Part shown: piece after piece, positions 12,228-24,800 of the stretch
How the letters are laid out: the number at the start of each line of letters is the position of its first letter
How positions within the stretch are numbered: position 1 is the first letter of the stretch
Origin: Phoronis australis
Lineage: Eukaryota; Phoronida; Phoronidae
Length of the DNA stretch: 61,977 nt
Assembly: GCA_002633005.1 (NCBI GenBank)
Contig: NMRA01000510.1
Coordinates: 1-61,977, forward strand
Direction: 5' to 3'
Translations under genes and position numbers: made by a program
The notes under the pieces: model-generated
Told to the model about the DNA's origin: nothing
The model's database searches: none
What the model saw: the letters and a program-made list of their open reading frames with translations, nothing else

Positions 12228-15200
12228 TTAATTAATAAACTCAACATTTCCCTACGCTCTTGCTGTTTTACTTTTTTGCGGCAGCCAAGGGGGGGGGGGG
12301 GTGTCGGGTCCCCTGCCACCCCCCTAAATCCGCCTATGTTTGCAAATCAACAAGGCATCAGCGGTCAACGGGTGCCGCTCTCCGACGCTCCATTACATCA
12401 CTGCATTTTCAAAGTTTTTAGTATGAGTCTAAAAATTCCTTGATCCGACGCCACTGAATTTATTCGAACAAAAAGATTTGAGGCATGCGTTCGTGTGAAA
12501 CACTTGAACATTAAGTAGAATAATAGAAACCCATGGAAGTCGATCAGCATACAAACAGCAGTATGCGTGTATGTGAAGTCGTGTCGTATGCAACGAACTG
12601 ACCAATAGTACTGTACATGTTTTTGTACATGTGCATATTCCGCGGAATTGAGGGCCAGGCCAACTCTGAATAAAAGTTGGCTGGCCAAAATCTAAGCCCG
12701 TGGACGACAAGCCAATCAATGACTGGTAAAAACCATAATCCAACACATACGAAATTAGGGACCAGGCCAAATGAAAAAGGCGTTGTAATGTTGGAAGAGT
12801 TCAAACGCTCACATGAATATATTCAACGAGTGAAATACAACCATTTATGTTTGACAATAGAACTAATATACAAACGTGAGTCGCTAGCTCGTTTCCAGAG
12901 ATAATTAAAAAGAGACAAAGGGTGGTGTAAATAGGTCATTTACTATGCCTAGAATAGTTGTAAAATACAATGTAAGAGAATAGATATGTAGCAGCATGGT
13001 AGCAGTAAAAGAATATTTTCTCTTACAATAAAAAATCTCCAACAGAGATATTGAAAACACTAAGACCGTGACTTGCGCAGGGACGCACATGCAAAAAGCG
13101 AGGAGGGAATTAACTTAAACTTTAACTGGTTTACAGTTCAATTTGCTACCATTCTTGTTACAATATATAACATACTTGGCGATATTCATCATATTTTAAA
13201 TGTCATGTTTCTTTATTTTGAGTACGAAAAATCGTAGAACTCTCGACTTAGAATGCCAACTTCGATCGCGCGCAGCTGAGGTTGTGCGCGCATTTGTGTG
13301 CAGTTATTTACATTCGTTTTATTCCGGTGTTGTTTCTTCCATAGGGCATTGAGTGAAATGTTCGTTTAGTACAACCGAAGTAAGTTTAGAATTGTTATTA
13401 ACGAAAATTTCTTCCCAACGAATTTCTTCTATATATTTTTTAATATTTTGCGGTCTAATGGCCCCAAACATTGTTGAACGGAGGATCATCTGCTTGCGAT
13501 TCGGGCCGGGAATCCGGTCGTGGGCGTTACTGCTACCTAGCTGGTGGGGGTAATGTAATGTTGTCAAGACGTATTACAATAATTTCGAAAATTTACAATT
13601 TCCTTAATATATTGCCACATGATTAAACACCACTGAGATCTAATACGATGTCAAAATCGTATACCTAGGACAAATGAACACAAATATAGATTTCAATACT
13701 AGGCCAATGTGAAAAAGTGTCACCTTTTTTACTGTCACTAAAAATTTTTCGCAACTTCCCGTTTTTCAACCGAATAGCATAAGAGTCATATCATTACAAA
13801 TCCCTTCATTAGTTTTTAATGGTGCACGATTATTCCAGACACAAAAGATAAATAAATTACGTCATAAATAATTAACATTTTTCATACCTGACAGGTTTAA
13901 AAATCATTTTAATTAAAAAAACAAGAATGTTGCCAACACGCAATGGGTAACAAAGAATGTAACAATGAAACCCTTCATGTACTAATTGGCTGATTATATA
14001 CATATTGTTGGATTGGTTTCTTTTACGAGGTAAACTTTTCATTCTTTAAGTTTTATTTCAAGAGTATCGGTAACTACAACAGATAACATCACTGCTCAGA
14101 AATCGAAATTATAGCATTATATCTGGGCAACGGGTATACAGTGCCCAAATGAATAATGGAAACAATAGAAAACAGCAACAATCATTCATATATTCACATT
14201 CACATTTAGAGAAAATTTCGCACACTGGTTAGTAGGGCCTAGACTAGCATCTATAATTGCAGAACAAACAATTAGAAACTAAATGTCACTTCAGTCCGTA
14301 AAATACTGTTACATGATTTCAACACCCAAAACGTCTTGTTGAGAAACGCCCAACAGTGGCTCTAAAACCGCAGCTGAAAAGATGTCAGAGGCCAGATTAT
14401 TCTCGATATACAGCCAGGCCTACGGGTCGACGCGTATAAAGAATGACCAGTGTATGCCTAATTGTCGGGTTGTTGACTTATTTTGCCGAGAAATCGCTGG
14501 ATGTTCAGTTTGGAGTCATTCCTCAGGAGTCTCGCTTGATGATGCCATTATGAACAAAATTGACAAAATAAAAATGAAGCGATAAAATTTGACTTGATTT
14601 GATAGCTACAACACTCAATCAAAACTCAGTCGAGCAGACAACCCGAAATCTCTCACGGCCAATCTTGTGAAATCTCGAAGTCGAAAGCTCTTAACACAAA
14701 AATGCATGGGTCACGTGGGGGAGCTGGAATGCCAGCTATGGAAAAAATCACTTTTTCTTACTGTTTGGTTGTACTGAGCATATTTCTTTTCGTACGGATT
14801 TAGGGTCGCATAAGATAAATCTTTTATATGGAATTTATTGAATTACGAATAACCAAACCATCATTTGGGTTGTTATTTTTAACACAACATAACCAAAGAA
14901 ATAAAAAACGTTCTCTAGAAATATGTTAAAAACGTGCCCTTTTTCAGAATTCACAACTCACGATAAGTAGGAAGCTGTTGACAGTTACAACATGAAGCAG
15001 TTCCAATAGGGATTTAATTATATTCCCTAATTTTTCATAGCATTTGTAAACTTTGATAGCTGACTAAAGGTATAATTATTTGTCCATTTAGTGCTAGTTC
15101 CTCGCTTGTTTCCGACATTTTCTATTAAAAGGACATTGTCGTTTTTACGACCGAAAAAAGAAACTTTGAAATTCTTACTGGACAGATGGGATAGAGGTTT

Positions 15201-16100
15201 TGAAGTTGTTATTTTTTTAAATGTTTATTATGGAGTTGTTATCTTTGACCAAAGCTACCATACAACAAACACCGTTGTCGACGATTGGCAAACATTCGCT
15301 GAAACCAAGGCCTGTGACTATGCCACTTACTTTTCAAATACTTTGCCAGTTATCGAGTGGGATTTTTTACAGACCAGGAGAGCGTTTGACTACTACCTTT
15401 AGTAGTCATTTGTTCAGTTCTCCGCTGGGGCTGGTCCCATATTATATCAATGAGAATAATTCCTGAAATTAGGACCCTTGGATTAAAAGGTCCTTGTTTA
15501 TATAAATAATTCAGTGGAGAGTTTTTTTCTGGCTGTATGACAACACTAAAAAATTGACGATGAAGATAAAATTGTTGAAAAAGTACATTCAATGTTTGCA
15601 CAAAGTCCACAAATGCCCTAAAATTGAGTCCATTGCTTCATGCAACCCGGGTGGCACCGATTCGGAACTTACCCCACCCGACTGACCCCCGACGGACTCG
15701 GGGAAGCAAAACAACCTTGGACGATTTGGTCGTCTGGATTTAAATTATTTTGTTTGTCTCTGCTCACAGTGACGGGCAGTTTGGAGATGGAAAACGTTTC
15801 CAATCATAAGGAGAGACTCGACGCTTCGATGTGATTCAGTTGTACCTAGTTTTACAATTTGTGTTCTAGGTTGGGACCTTAGAGCAAAAAACCGTATCAT
15901 TTTGGGAATTAGCATGTACAGTCTTAGCAAGGATGTGTTTTTGCATTTTCTCATTTCATAATCTTAATGAAACCAGTGGAAGTCATGGGATCGTTAATTA
16001 ACAGTAGCTATTGAAACTAAGGATATTGCCATGGCACGCAGATTTACTCAGGTGCTCCTTAAAACCACAATAAATAATAAAAAAGTGCAATAGCATGCCC
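12228..16100. other. Non-coding stretch, no gene seen
   Basis: A G homopolymer (about 13 bases) lies at 12,289-12,301. ORFs at about 12.4-12.9 kb, 14.38-14.59 kb and 15.09-15.40 kb show no domain I recognise. I found no convincing splice pairs, RNA genes or terminal inverted repeats. Confidence 0.4.
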
Positions 16101-16985
16101 GCACCCAGCCTAAGGAATTGAGGGCTTGAATTTTTGAGAATGTGGACCTTTTACTAAGATTCAACTGAAGTGTTATAGTATGCTTAGGGAACGAGGTGAA
16201 AATGGTAATTGTAACTGGGCTCACCGTATCAAAGGCTATGGATAAGTGTGGTTATTTGGCCCAGGAAATAGTGCTGAATTTATTATGGTATTCAAACTGA
16301 GATTACTGGATTGTGGCATACAGGAATGACAACTGGAAATAGGTAGCTCAAATAAATACGAAATTTATCGTCTTATTAAACGTGATCTTGTTAGCGAGCA
16401 ATATGTGAATTGTTCAAGCGCTTATTCGAGAAGAATACTTGCGCAATTTCGATGTTCTCTCACTAATAAAGGTATACATATGTGTATTCCTAGAGGTGAG
16501 AGAATATGCGGCATATAGTGTCTGGGTGAAATTGAAGTTGAGCCTCATTTCATGTGTCGATGCCCTGTTCTTGGAGATCTTAGAAGAAATCTTCTACCAG
16601 AGCTTGTGAATGTTAACTATTCTCTTTTAGGTTGTTCCAACAGGAAAATCATGACAGTATGGCCAGCGCCTTGCATTGTATATTCAGAAGGCTATGACTT
16701 TAAAAGAAGAACTGCTCTCCGTGTAAATACTGTGAATATATACGTTTGAATTTATGTATTTATGTATGAGTAGGCAAAGCCTACGATGTACAATAAATCA
16801 TGAGTGATATAGATATAGACTAAGATTCAACACGGAGTACGTTCAGAGCTATGAATTGTGCATTCGCCGAATTTTGATACTTCCTGCCAAGTTTTTAGTG
16901 GACTTTTGTTTCGTTATCTACTTTTTTGGAGTTTTTGTTTCTCTGAGGCGGACTCTTTTCCCCACTTCACCAAATGGGTTGTGCA
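16101..16985 (-). mobile_element. MITE family A copy 2, split by a LINE insertion
   Basis: On the minus strand this is the 3,440-3,673 family. 16,101-16,165 holds the gcacccag terminus and the block rich in 'accttttactaag'. 16,819-16,985 carries the rest, including 'gtgcattcgccgaattt', 'gtttctctgaggcggactc' and 'ttcaccaaatggg'. The two halves are separated by a 653-bp insert bounded by a 13-bp direct repeat. The far end is eroded. Confidence 0.65.
16166..16818 (+). mobile_element. 5'-truncated non-LTR retrotransposon (LINE) insert
   Basis: The insert is flanked by a perfect 13-bp target-site duplication, actaagattcaac (16,153-16,165 and 16,819-16,831), typical of target-primed reverse transcription. 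In the plus frame near 16,400-16,750 there are remnants of a LINE C-terminus: RRILAQFRCSLTNKG followed by a broken 'ICG..CLGEIEVEPHFMCRCPVLGDLR'-like zinc-knuckle region with stop codons. This is the Cys-His knuckle that ends many reverse-transcriptase ORFs. The 3' end finishes in a short 'gatatagatatag' tail. It is severely 5' truncated and inactive. The clade cannot be assigned. Confidence 0.72.
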
Positions 16986-17104
16986 TATGAATAGTATTGA
17001 TCAACGATTATTGCCGCATTCAAATGACAATGCGTTCTAAACTGACATTTGTTGTAAGAAGGTCAAACCAATATCTCGTGTTGTAACAGTTTGGGTTTTG
17101 CTGA

Positions 17105-17587
17105 CCAGATGGAGTAAGGTGCGTGCCGTTTTGCAACGCGTTAGTAAATTCAGAAAATGGCACGTAGGCCGTGAATAAGTTACATACATCTGTAAACTGG
17201 AAACCGAGGTCAATTCACTGACAATTAACAACCACATTTTGAAATGAGGCTTGGCATTGCCCTCGTTGTCCAGATATATAGGATGACTACCTGGGAATAT
17301 CCCACTTCGATCACACAGGATAGCGAGTTTTGAATGTTTTCATTTNCCAGATGGAGTAAGGTGCGTGCCGTTTTGCAACGCGTTAGTAAATTCAGAAAAT
17401 GGCACGTAGGCCGTGAATAAGTTACATACATCTGTGAACTGGAAACCGAGGTCAATTCACTGACAATTAACAACCACATTTTGAAATGAGGCTTGGCATT
17501 GCCCTCGTTGTCCAGATATATAGGATGACTACCTGGGAATATCCCACTTCGATCACACAAGATAGCGAGTTTTGAATGTTTTCATTT
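17105..17587. repeat. 241-bp direct repeat joined by one N
   Basis: 17,105-17,345 and 17,347-17,587 agree except at about two positions, with the single N at 17,346 exactly between them. This pattern suggests two overlapping contig ends or alleles placed side by side. Minus-strand ORFs through it are repeat artefacts. Confidence 0.9.
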
Positions 17588-20158
17588 AATTTTGTGCAGA
17601 CTTTCGCACTTGACTCAGCGTCGGCCGGTGCCCTGTGGGGGGGGGGCATCTGCCGGGGTGCCGGTTAACTTATGCCACCGGTGAACGCAGACTTATAATG
17701 TTGCCCCAACGGCAATATCTCGATTTCGATGGCATAAAATTGTCGCACTCGGCATAGGCATATTGTTGTTCGAGAAATAATACGTGTCGAGTTCAACAAT
17801 ATATGTCACAACAGTGTCACAATTTAAAAATCGAGTGGTGAAATCAGGCACGGTTGGTCGCGAACAGCTCTAGGGTGTTTTTTTCATTCCCTTTAAAAGC
17901 ATGGCCATTTTTGACCAGCCGATGCAGCGTTCAGTATAACTCTCAAGGATTTAAATGTCTGAATGAAAGCAGTATACCATATTTAAACATTTCAGTGGTT
18001 TCGCATTTTATCGAATGTATACAGCTGATAAAGAAGGCTCAATTTATCGTTTTGCATTATTTTGGTTGCAGTATTCACTTCCGTCCTGCATGTTAAATGT
18101 GCAGGAGATCTACAGTGTGGTTACTATAGTGCTATCTATGAGGTTACAATACATGTACTTCCACGAGTTCAGTGTTACATATTGTTTCAGTTGGTTAACG
18201 GGATATGAAAGTTGCATTGAAATGAGACAAGCAAAAATTATGGAATATTTCTGAAAACTCAAGAACAACCCACTCTCTTCTAGTCGAATAAAACGAATTC
18301 TCTTTCTCCGATAACAGGTGTGCCTTTTGCAACAGGTATTATCGTCCTGAAATTGAGACGTGGTTTATTTGATTTCCTTTTTCATATTTTTGTTTTTCCA
18401 CGAGATATGTTGGAATGGCATACAAAATTTGAATGCTTTGAACCAGTGCCCCGACCTAAGAAACAAGTGCTATTGTAAAGTCAATGGAAATAGTCTGATA
18501 TCTTCAATTACGTCTTAAACATTGAAATAAGATACAAAACCATAGCTCAAAAGTAAACTTAGTTGAACATAAAAACCGTATCAAAATGCAATGAATTATA
18601 TGTATGAAGTCAGACAACCATTTACACGCCTGTTATTCGTGTCATTGGATGAGTTATATCAGTGGACAAACACCTTCGAAAATGACTCTCGTTAAAATAC
18701 AATTGTCTCTTCGCGAGGGTTTGTTGGGCCAGTGCCGTGCCAATATATTGCATGTCATCGTTACAATGCAACTTACACTAAACATTCATTGCGAAGCAAT
18801 TGTATATCGTAAATGAAAGTGACTGCTGAGTGGGAGCGATTGCTGCGGGGGTATCAAGTTCCGACGGTCACTCAGGTTCGAAAAAGCCCCTTTGAGACTT
18901 GTTACTTAAAAACAATTGAACTCTCTTACTTGTTTACAATATCTTCGGCAGGCTAAAGCAGGAGCTACTGCTGAATGAGGACGCTGCAGGCGGTAATACA
19001 ACTGAGTTTCCAAAGGAGCGCTTCCACTGTTCCCTCGAAAGACTTTAGGCGCTCTTTTTGGGCCCAAAGTCACTTCGATACCTCCCGGCCTCCCCCCTTT
19101 TTTCGTCATGAGGACTGTTTAGAAATCCCTCAGTGCTGAGCTCGTTTTTTGCACTCAGTGTTCACTTGTACACAGTAGAATCCAGGAGATTTCTGTTGGA
19201 GATTTTTACAGAACATTCCGCTCAAACAAAGAAGTTGATATTGTTACGAGTAACCACGTTGTATTGGCGTTGTAAATATGTCAAACCTATTATGACAATA
19301 GCTTTTTGCAAAATCATTTGTAATTAATTTTAGTTGTCTGAAAATGAATATTATATTAGGTTGCTATTTCAACGCCACACAAGTCACTTAGCACATTTTA
19401 ATGTCAATTCTAGGAATGGATCAGACTGGAGATATGAACATTTACATTCACCTTTTGTTTAGTTGAAGTCTTAAACGTGACAAAAACAATAAATAGGGGT
19501 TGAGCAATAACAATAATACCTAAAGCAGTTAACAACGTTTAACAATTTTACCAGATGTAAGATTTTTATAGCCTGGTTCTTTTTGTCTTTTTAAAGTGGC
19601 CCCCGAATACAAGTAGGTAGAGTGCAAGAAATCGATCTACCATGTAGTATGTAACTTTGCTTGTTGTATAATTGCACTTGTTGGTTTCGACATTTTCATT
19701 CACTAAACTCATTCATTTAATAACATAGAGCAGCCGGTGCTGTCGTCACATTACGGCACTCAAGTTTTAGAAAAATCGATCATCTCTGTACTAATCACCA
19801 CCGAACGAATGCAAGCTTCTACCCGTATCCGTTACTTTATATTTTTTTCTACACCACGTCTCTCACCGCTAAAATTGTGCAATGAATTTAGATACACATC
19901 ACCGAAACCCGCAAGTCTATACCAGTTAAAACTGGTGCAAACCACCAAAACCTCCATCAACCAACATTGTGTACACTGTCATGTTTTTCGTGATCAAATT
20001 GTTATGTGCTATATACAATCAAAAACTTCCTTACCAAACTCTACGCGCCCATATTACGTCATCAACCGCAGCAAGGACTAGAGATTCGGTTACGTTAGAC
20101 ATCTGTGCGAAAATAAATATCATTTCATAATACAACATAGTGGTAACAAAACTGATAG
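17588..20158. other. Non-coding stretch, no gene seen
   Basis: It contains a G homopolymer near 17,638-17,647 and AT-rich sequence. ORFs up to about 114 codons (for example 19,737-20,081) have no recognisable domain and no splice support. Downstream UTR of the minus-strand gene ending at 20,159 probably occupies the upper end. Confidence 0.35.
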
Positions 20159-20992
20159 CTATACAGCAAATTTTACTGTCTTCTCTCTGCTCATGATTGG
20201 AGTCTTATCCTTGGCTTCCTCTGAAACTTCGGGTTTTTTATCATCCTTGAAAGGATCGTCGTCGTCATCAAACTCATCTTGTACAACAACGTCATTTTCG
20301 TTATTCTGGAATTCATCCAAATCTCCCATTCCTTCGTTTAAGAAACCTTCTAGATCGAAATCGTCAACATTGAAGTTCTCTGGATCAAAATCTGGAATTT
20401 CACCGATGTCCATGGGATCTGGAGTTATTTTCATCCTTTCTTTATTCTGCTTGACGCTTACCCAACAACTGATGCATGCGCACGTGCAAATGATTAAGCC
20501 AACTAACAAGGGAACCCCCGTCAATACGCCGACGGGGATAGCCCACATGAGAACAGATGAGTCATCAAATGGTAGCGTGGTGCCCTGTGGTGCCGCAGTT
20601 GTTGTGTCGGGCAGAAGTGCGCTCTTTGCATCTGAAAGTGGAAGTTATCTTCATACAACAGCGGTAAACATGAGGCAATCTAAGACCGCGAAAATCCAAA
20701 TTACACAATGTTTAAAGTTGTCTTTGATGTTCGATTTTTTACATGAAAGTGAGGCTACAAACATATGATTTCATGGTGTTGTTGGGATCTATGTGACTGG
20801 AAAGTGTGAAATGTATGACTTTCTTTCATTATTATGTTGGTTTAAGACACAAAAGCGCTTGCATTAGGTTCTTCCGCTCTTCACATATCAATCATGTTTC
20901 AGTAATCTTACCTTGAAATGTAATCCAAAGCACTGACAGAAGTAAAGTTACGCTGGTTCCTCGAGGTGGAGCCTTAGTCCATGAATTGTTAT
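20159..20992 (-). CDS. Predicted single-pass membrane protein with acidic tail, 5' incomplete
   Basis: Two minus-strand exons join in phase 1: 20,992-20,912 (donor caag|gtaag) and 20,631-20,159 (acceptor ctttcag), giving about 182 residues to a TAG stop. The first exon encodes a hydrophobic stretch (VTLLLSVLWITFQ) that resembles a signal peptide. The second begins with a Thr/Pro-rich segment (PDTTTAAPQGTTLPFDDSS), then a strong membrane segment starting MWAIPVGVLTGVPLLVGLII and ending in a Cys cluster (CTCACISCW). A basic stop-transfer KQNKER follows, then about 100 mostly acidic residues: repeated D-F-D-type motifs, a DEFDDDDDP run, and a Lys-mixed end TVKFAV. The inferred topology is type I with a small O-glycosylatable ectodomain and a cytosolic acidic tail. 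I do not recognise the family. No in-frame ATG precedes the hydrophobic segment, so a short upstream coding exon is missing. Confidence 0.65.
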
Positions 20993-21559
20993 CTGAAAGT
21001 GACGTAATTCACAATTCAACCTTGTAGATGCTGTCAATGTTGACACACTGTGATGCGTTCATCACGGTATGTCGGAACCGACATGTTGCATTCACGAACT
21101 TAGTCAAATCACAAACAATACGTTACAATTAACAAGCAAATTGTGAAATTACGTATATGAACATGTTCAAACCAATTCGTCTATTTGAGAAGCTGCGCCT
21201 GTATCCGGGTAAGTTTGCGCATGTGCCTACACTGTATATACAAAGCACTTGAGTAAAAAAGTTTAAAACGGCATATGTGTGAAATTTGTCTTACTCTTTA
21301 CAAAACTGTACACGTGGACGAGTATTCAATTCATCACTCGCTATTAAAACTGCAAATTTCCAAAAATGGACCGACAGAAGAAACTCAAAACACCCAGACT
21401 CAGTTCAAGACATTTGCAATCCGCTAAGGAAGACCTTGGCGTATGTCGAGGTGAAAAATATTTGAACAAAAATAATATTAAAAAAAGGTTATTTCGAATA
21501 TAGGCTCATAGTTGTATTGCCATTCACTTCCTCTACACTGCCGATATTTAACAATAAAA

Positions 21560-21785
21560 TAACCGCAGGCTGTCTGATACACGTTGTACCAGACGTGCGC
21601 ACGGCCGCCGCGCATGTGGGCCCATTGCACTGATCACCTGGAACCATTTTTTACATCTTTTATCAAACCGATGTGAGGAGCTAGAAACCTGACTCGGGGT
21701 TTTAGCAGTGTGACCCAGTGGGACTCGAACCCACGACCTCGAGTAAAGAAAGCGGACACCTATCACACTAGTCCACACTGCCTTC
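21560..21785 (-). mobile_element. tRNA-derived SINE
   Basis: On the minus strand a tRNA-like head carries an A-box-like ggactagtgtgatagg and a B-box ggttcgagtcc inside a perfect T-arm (gtggg / cccac around a 7-nt loop). A 7-bp acceptor-like pairing exists but is displaced from the T-arm by several bases, and the anticodon arm does not fold, so it is not a working tRNA. The body that follows ('ccaggtgatcagtgcaatgg' then a GC-rich segment to 'acaacgtgtatcagac') recurs at 59,480-59,810, split there by a MITE. Confidence 0.6.
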
Positions 21786-21879
21786 TGACTGGCGGTATAT
21801 CCTGGATGCCATGTGTTTAATCTTCAAAGACGTTCCATCAGGTATTTTAAGCTTAAAAGCTTTGAGATGACTCACTATC

Positions 21880-22430
21880 GAATATATGGGGGAACAAAGG
21901 AGGGAATTGCCCCGAGCACCCACCAAGAGAGGGATATGTCATTACAGACTCGAAAGAGTCTTGGCACCCCTTCCTAGAGGGACCCGATGAAGAGAGGATA
22001 TGCCATTTGAAAAGCATGAAAAGATCAGCAGTTGTTGTTATCAGCACCCTTTGAGAGGTGGCCGACTAGCATGAATGACATATCATTTGTACAAAACAAG
22101 TAAATGCCGAGAATTTTTCGAGTAGTGGAGACATAGAAACGTCACCTTTTTTCTATTGTCAAACTGGCACTGACGTTTGAATTGATAGGGAGAAAAGAAT
22201 TTTTCGAAAGTTGATATTTTTGAAATGAAAACTGAACGAATATTTGTTAGGAAATCTTGAAAAATCTGGATTGACAGGGGAAGAGTTTTCCGGCGAAAGT
22301 TATTATTTTTAAATGTATAACTCAGAACAGATACTCATTAGGGAATCTGGAATATCTGGATTCATAGGGGAAAAGAGTGTTTTCGAAAGTTTGTGTTTTT
22401 CAATGAAAATCTCATTTAAAAGCTGGGAAT
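21880..22430. repeat. Degenerate short tandem arrays
   Basis: Between 22,183 and 22,430 about three diverged units of 90-95 bp repeat the pattern '(g)ggaaaagag.ttt(t)cgaaagtt...ttaggaaatct...ctggatt.a.agggg'. Just upstream (21,885-22,080) 'gagagggatatg(t/c)cat' and 'gcacccttt(c)' recur two to three times. No coding sequence was seen. Confidence 0.55.
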
Positions 22431-24400
22431 ATGAAACTTTCTTGCGCTTTCTAAAAATCATGTGTGTTAAAGTGCCTGTCAGACGATAAGTGGTATAAAA
22501 AGATCCATGGTACCCTCAAAGCGTAAAATCGCAACTGAGGTGATCAGTCAGAGGTTCAACATAAACAGCATTTTGCCACGTCATAGCAATTCATAGGCGT
22601 AGGTGGTATCTTTTACTCTTAATTGAATGAAAGAACGTATTTCCTTCTACTCTCTACCTGAAACCTAAATTAAATTGTGCTTATCAAGGTTGGTCCCTAA
22701 CTACCGTATTTCCATCCAGAAGACCTCTTTTGAATGTAGAAAACAAGAGCTATCGTGTCCAGAAATATTAAAGCACACTAACAACTAAACTCGGCGGTCT
22801 TTCTCGTGACTGCGTGTCATGGCGCGAAAACTACTGAAAGTCGTCATGTTTTCTGAATAATCGCCATAAACAAAAATGGAGACGACAGATGACAGCGCAT
22901 GTCTATTTTCAAAAAAAAAGAAAAGTTTCTAATAACAGGAATGTAACATACCTTTTAAGGGCATAATACCCGTTTAATTAAATTCTGGCCCACAGAATAA
23001 CAACAGTGTTATAACATCCTAGTAGATCTACATACGTCCACCGAGCATCGTGCACAAATAACTCAAGTACCCATTGGCTACGTAAAACAACTTTTGTGGA
23101 TTCGGTGAATAATTTATAACTTGTATTGTTGTAGACGATTAGCCAATATTTGTTTAATTCTCAGCAAACAATTGATTTCAAGTAATTTTTTATCGATCGT
23201 TATGTGCGCATGATTTCTAATTGGATGACATCCGGGGAAATTAAACCTTTCGACCCCATTGTAAGATAAAATTCGGTGTTATAGTTCGAGTTTTGTGTAG
23301 TCTGAGAGCTAAAACAGCCTAGCTCAGTCGGGTCGTGTTAACCGACAAAGAGTCCGAGGGTACAAAAAATAGTGAAATAATGGCCTCTGCAGGTTAACAA
23401 ACTATATTCATGGTTTCCTAAAAACATGATTTAATACTACTAAGTTCCAAACTGAAGTCTAATTTGCGTGCCATTTTATATTCCTTGCAGAAATCATGCC
23501 AACTTTAAGTGGGACAAACGCAGAACGAAGTACATTTTTGATTGTTTGACCGGGTGGGAGATTCTCAAAGTAATGGATAGGGATGTGCCTCCGCACAATC
23601 AAAATCCAGATCAACGCAAGAGCCTTCACTAGTGGTCTGAAAAATTGGTACCCGAGGTAGTGCCAAGTGATGCGACCACTACTCAAGACCACAGTTTCGC
23701 TTCCTCGGCCCGGTAGTCACTTGTATCGTTTATATATAAAACGAGTGCCTAAAAAGTTTCGACTGTTTGGCACGGGACCTCGGACACGTGTTCTAAGTTT
23801 CCTAAGGTTAACAATGTCCTGGGTGCCGAAGGAAAGCCACCTTGTGAGCTGATTGCTCTCGCTTACACTCGTTATCACCCATAAGATTTGAGCGCAGACA
23901 TTAAATGTTGCACAGAATCGTCAGATGGTTGAAATAGTTTATATAGGCGCGCAAAAGTTTTGAATTCTAAATACAATTTCTGTACTATAAGGATGTAGAA
24001 GATAGCTACTTGCTTTGGATATAAGCTACTCTTTAGATCTACCCCTTCCCGTGCGCTCTTTAGCGGTAGCAGGGCTCAGTCGCGTCTTTTTCAAGTGAAT
24101 CACCTCGACTGGCATGATCATTGACCTATCTATTTATCCATGAAGACCTATACCAGGCCTCTTTTTTCCCAACTCCTTTTTTCTTTATGGCCATTATTTA
24201 TTGTTGTTACTTACTATAGACTTCTTCGTCTGTAGTTTCAAGGTGGTGTTTGACATTTTACCATTCCATTCTATTTAAGAAGTAACAACATTATGGTGAT
24301 AAAAATACAGAACTTATGAATATGTATATGTTGAACTATTGTGTAATAGTTATTCGACACTGGACTGCTCGTAAACAGGACGTAGGTAGCTTTCAAATTA
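22431..24400. other. Non-coding stretch, no gene seen
   Basis: Mixed AT-rich sequence without recognisable ORFs, exons or repeat boundaries. Part of it may be upstream sequence of the minus-strand gene at 20.2-21.0 kb, but I could not place that gene's first exon or promoter. Confidence 0.35.
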
Positions 24401-24414
24401 CACAATCTTCACGG

Positions 24415-24800
24415 CAACTTATCTCCACTGATGTTCTACAGAGGTCTGGCTAATCTGGTTCATAGTTTCTGTTAATGATCCGTCTATCAACCAATCTTGA
24501 GATCGCTATGTATGCTGATGACGCATGTGTCATTTTTTAATGCTTTCTCCTCAGAACTGACTCGTGAACTCTAAATAGATAGGATTGTTTCACAAACAAA
24601 CTCGATAAAATAAATTGAATGCTTTCCGCTTGCCTAAAATGTATCCAAATACCTCAATTGGAGCTCGGTACTCTAAGCAGAATAAATTATTGTCAAAAAC
24701 GTATAGACTAGTAAGGCTCCTAGAAATAAAATTAAACTCACTCAGCTGGACATACCATACCTAATGTTGTATTCTAAAATTGATTTATTAATTAGACCTT
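24415..24800 (+). mobile_element. Reverse-transcriptase remnant of a LINE
   Basis: The plus frame around 24,478-24,538 reads IRLSTNLEIAMYADDACVIF. This contains the YADD catalytic box of non-LTR reverse transcriptases in its usual context (L.I.MYADD..). Flanking codons in shifting frames give further RT-like fragments (ELTREL, KLNAF), all broken by stops. It is a decayed fragment. I saw no flanking duplication or 3' tail. Confidence 0.5.

Noticed and set aside
11224-12443. Long ORFs of 325-377 codons on both strands
   Set aside because: They are open only because they run through the 856-N gap.
15091-15402. 103-codon plus-strand ORF
   Set aside because: It begins at GTG, has no recognisable domain and no splice or promoter context. 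It could be real, but nothing supports it.
17225-17649. Repeated minus-strand ORFs sharing the same peptide
   Set aside because: They are produced by the 241-bp duplication around the N at 17,346.
20193-20768. 191-codon plus-strand ORF, Ser-rich
   Set aside because: It is the antisense shadow of the acidic-tail exon on the minus strand; the Ser run mirrors Asp/Glu codons.
21700-21785. Functional tRNA gene on the minus strand
   Set aside because: The T-arm and A/B boxes are present, but the acceptor pairing is displaced and no anticodon arm folds. The body continues as a dispersed repeat, so SINE is the better call.
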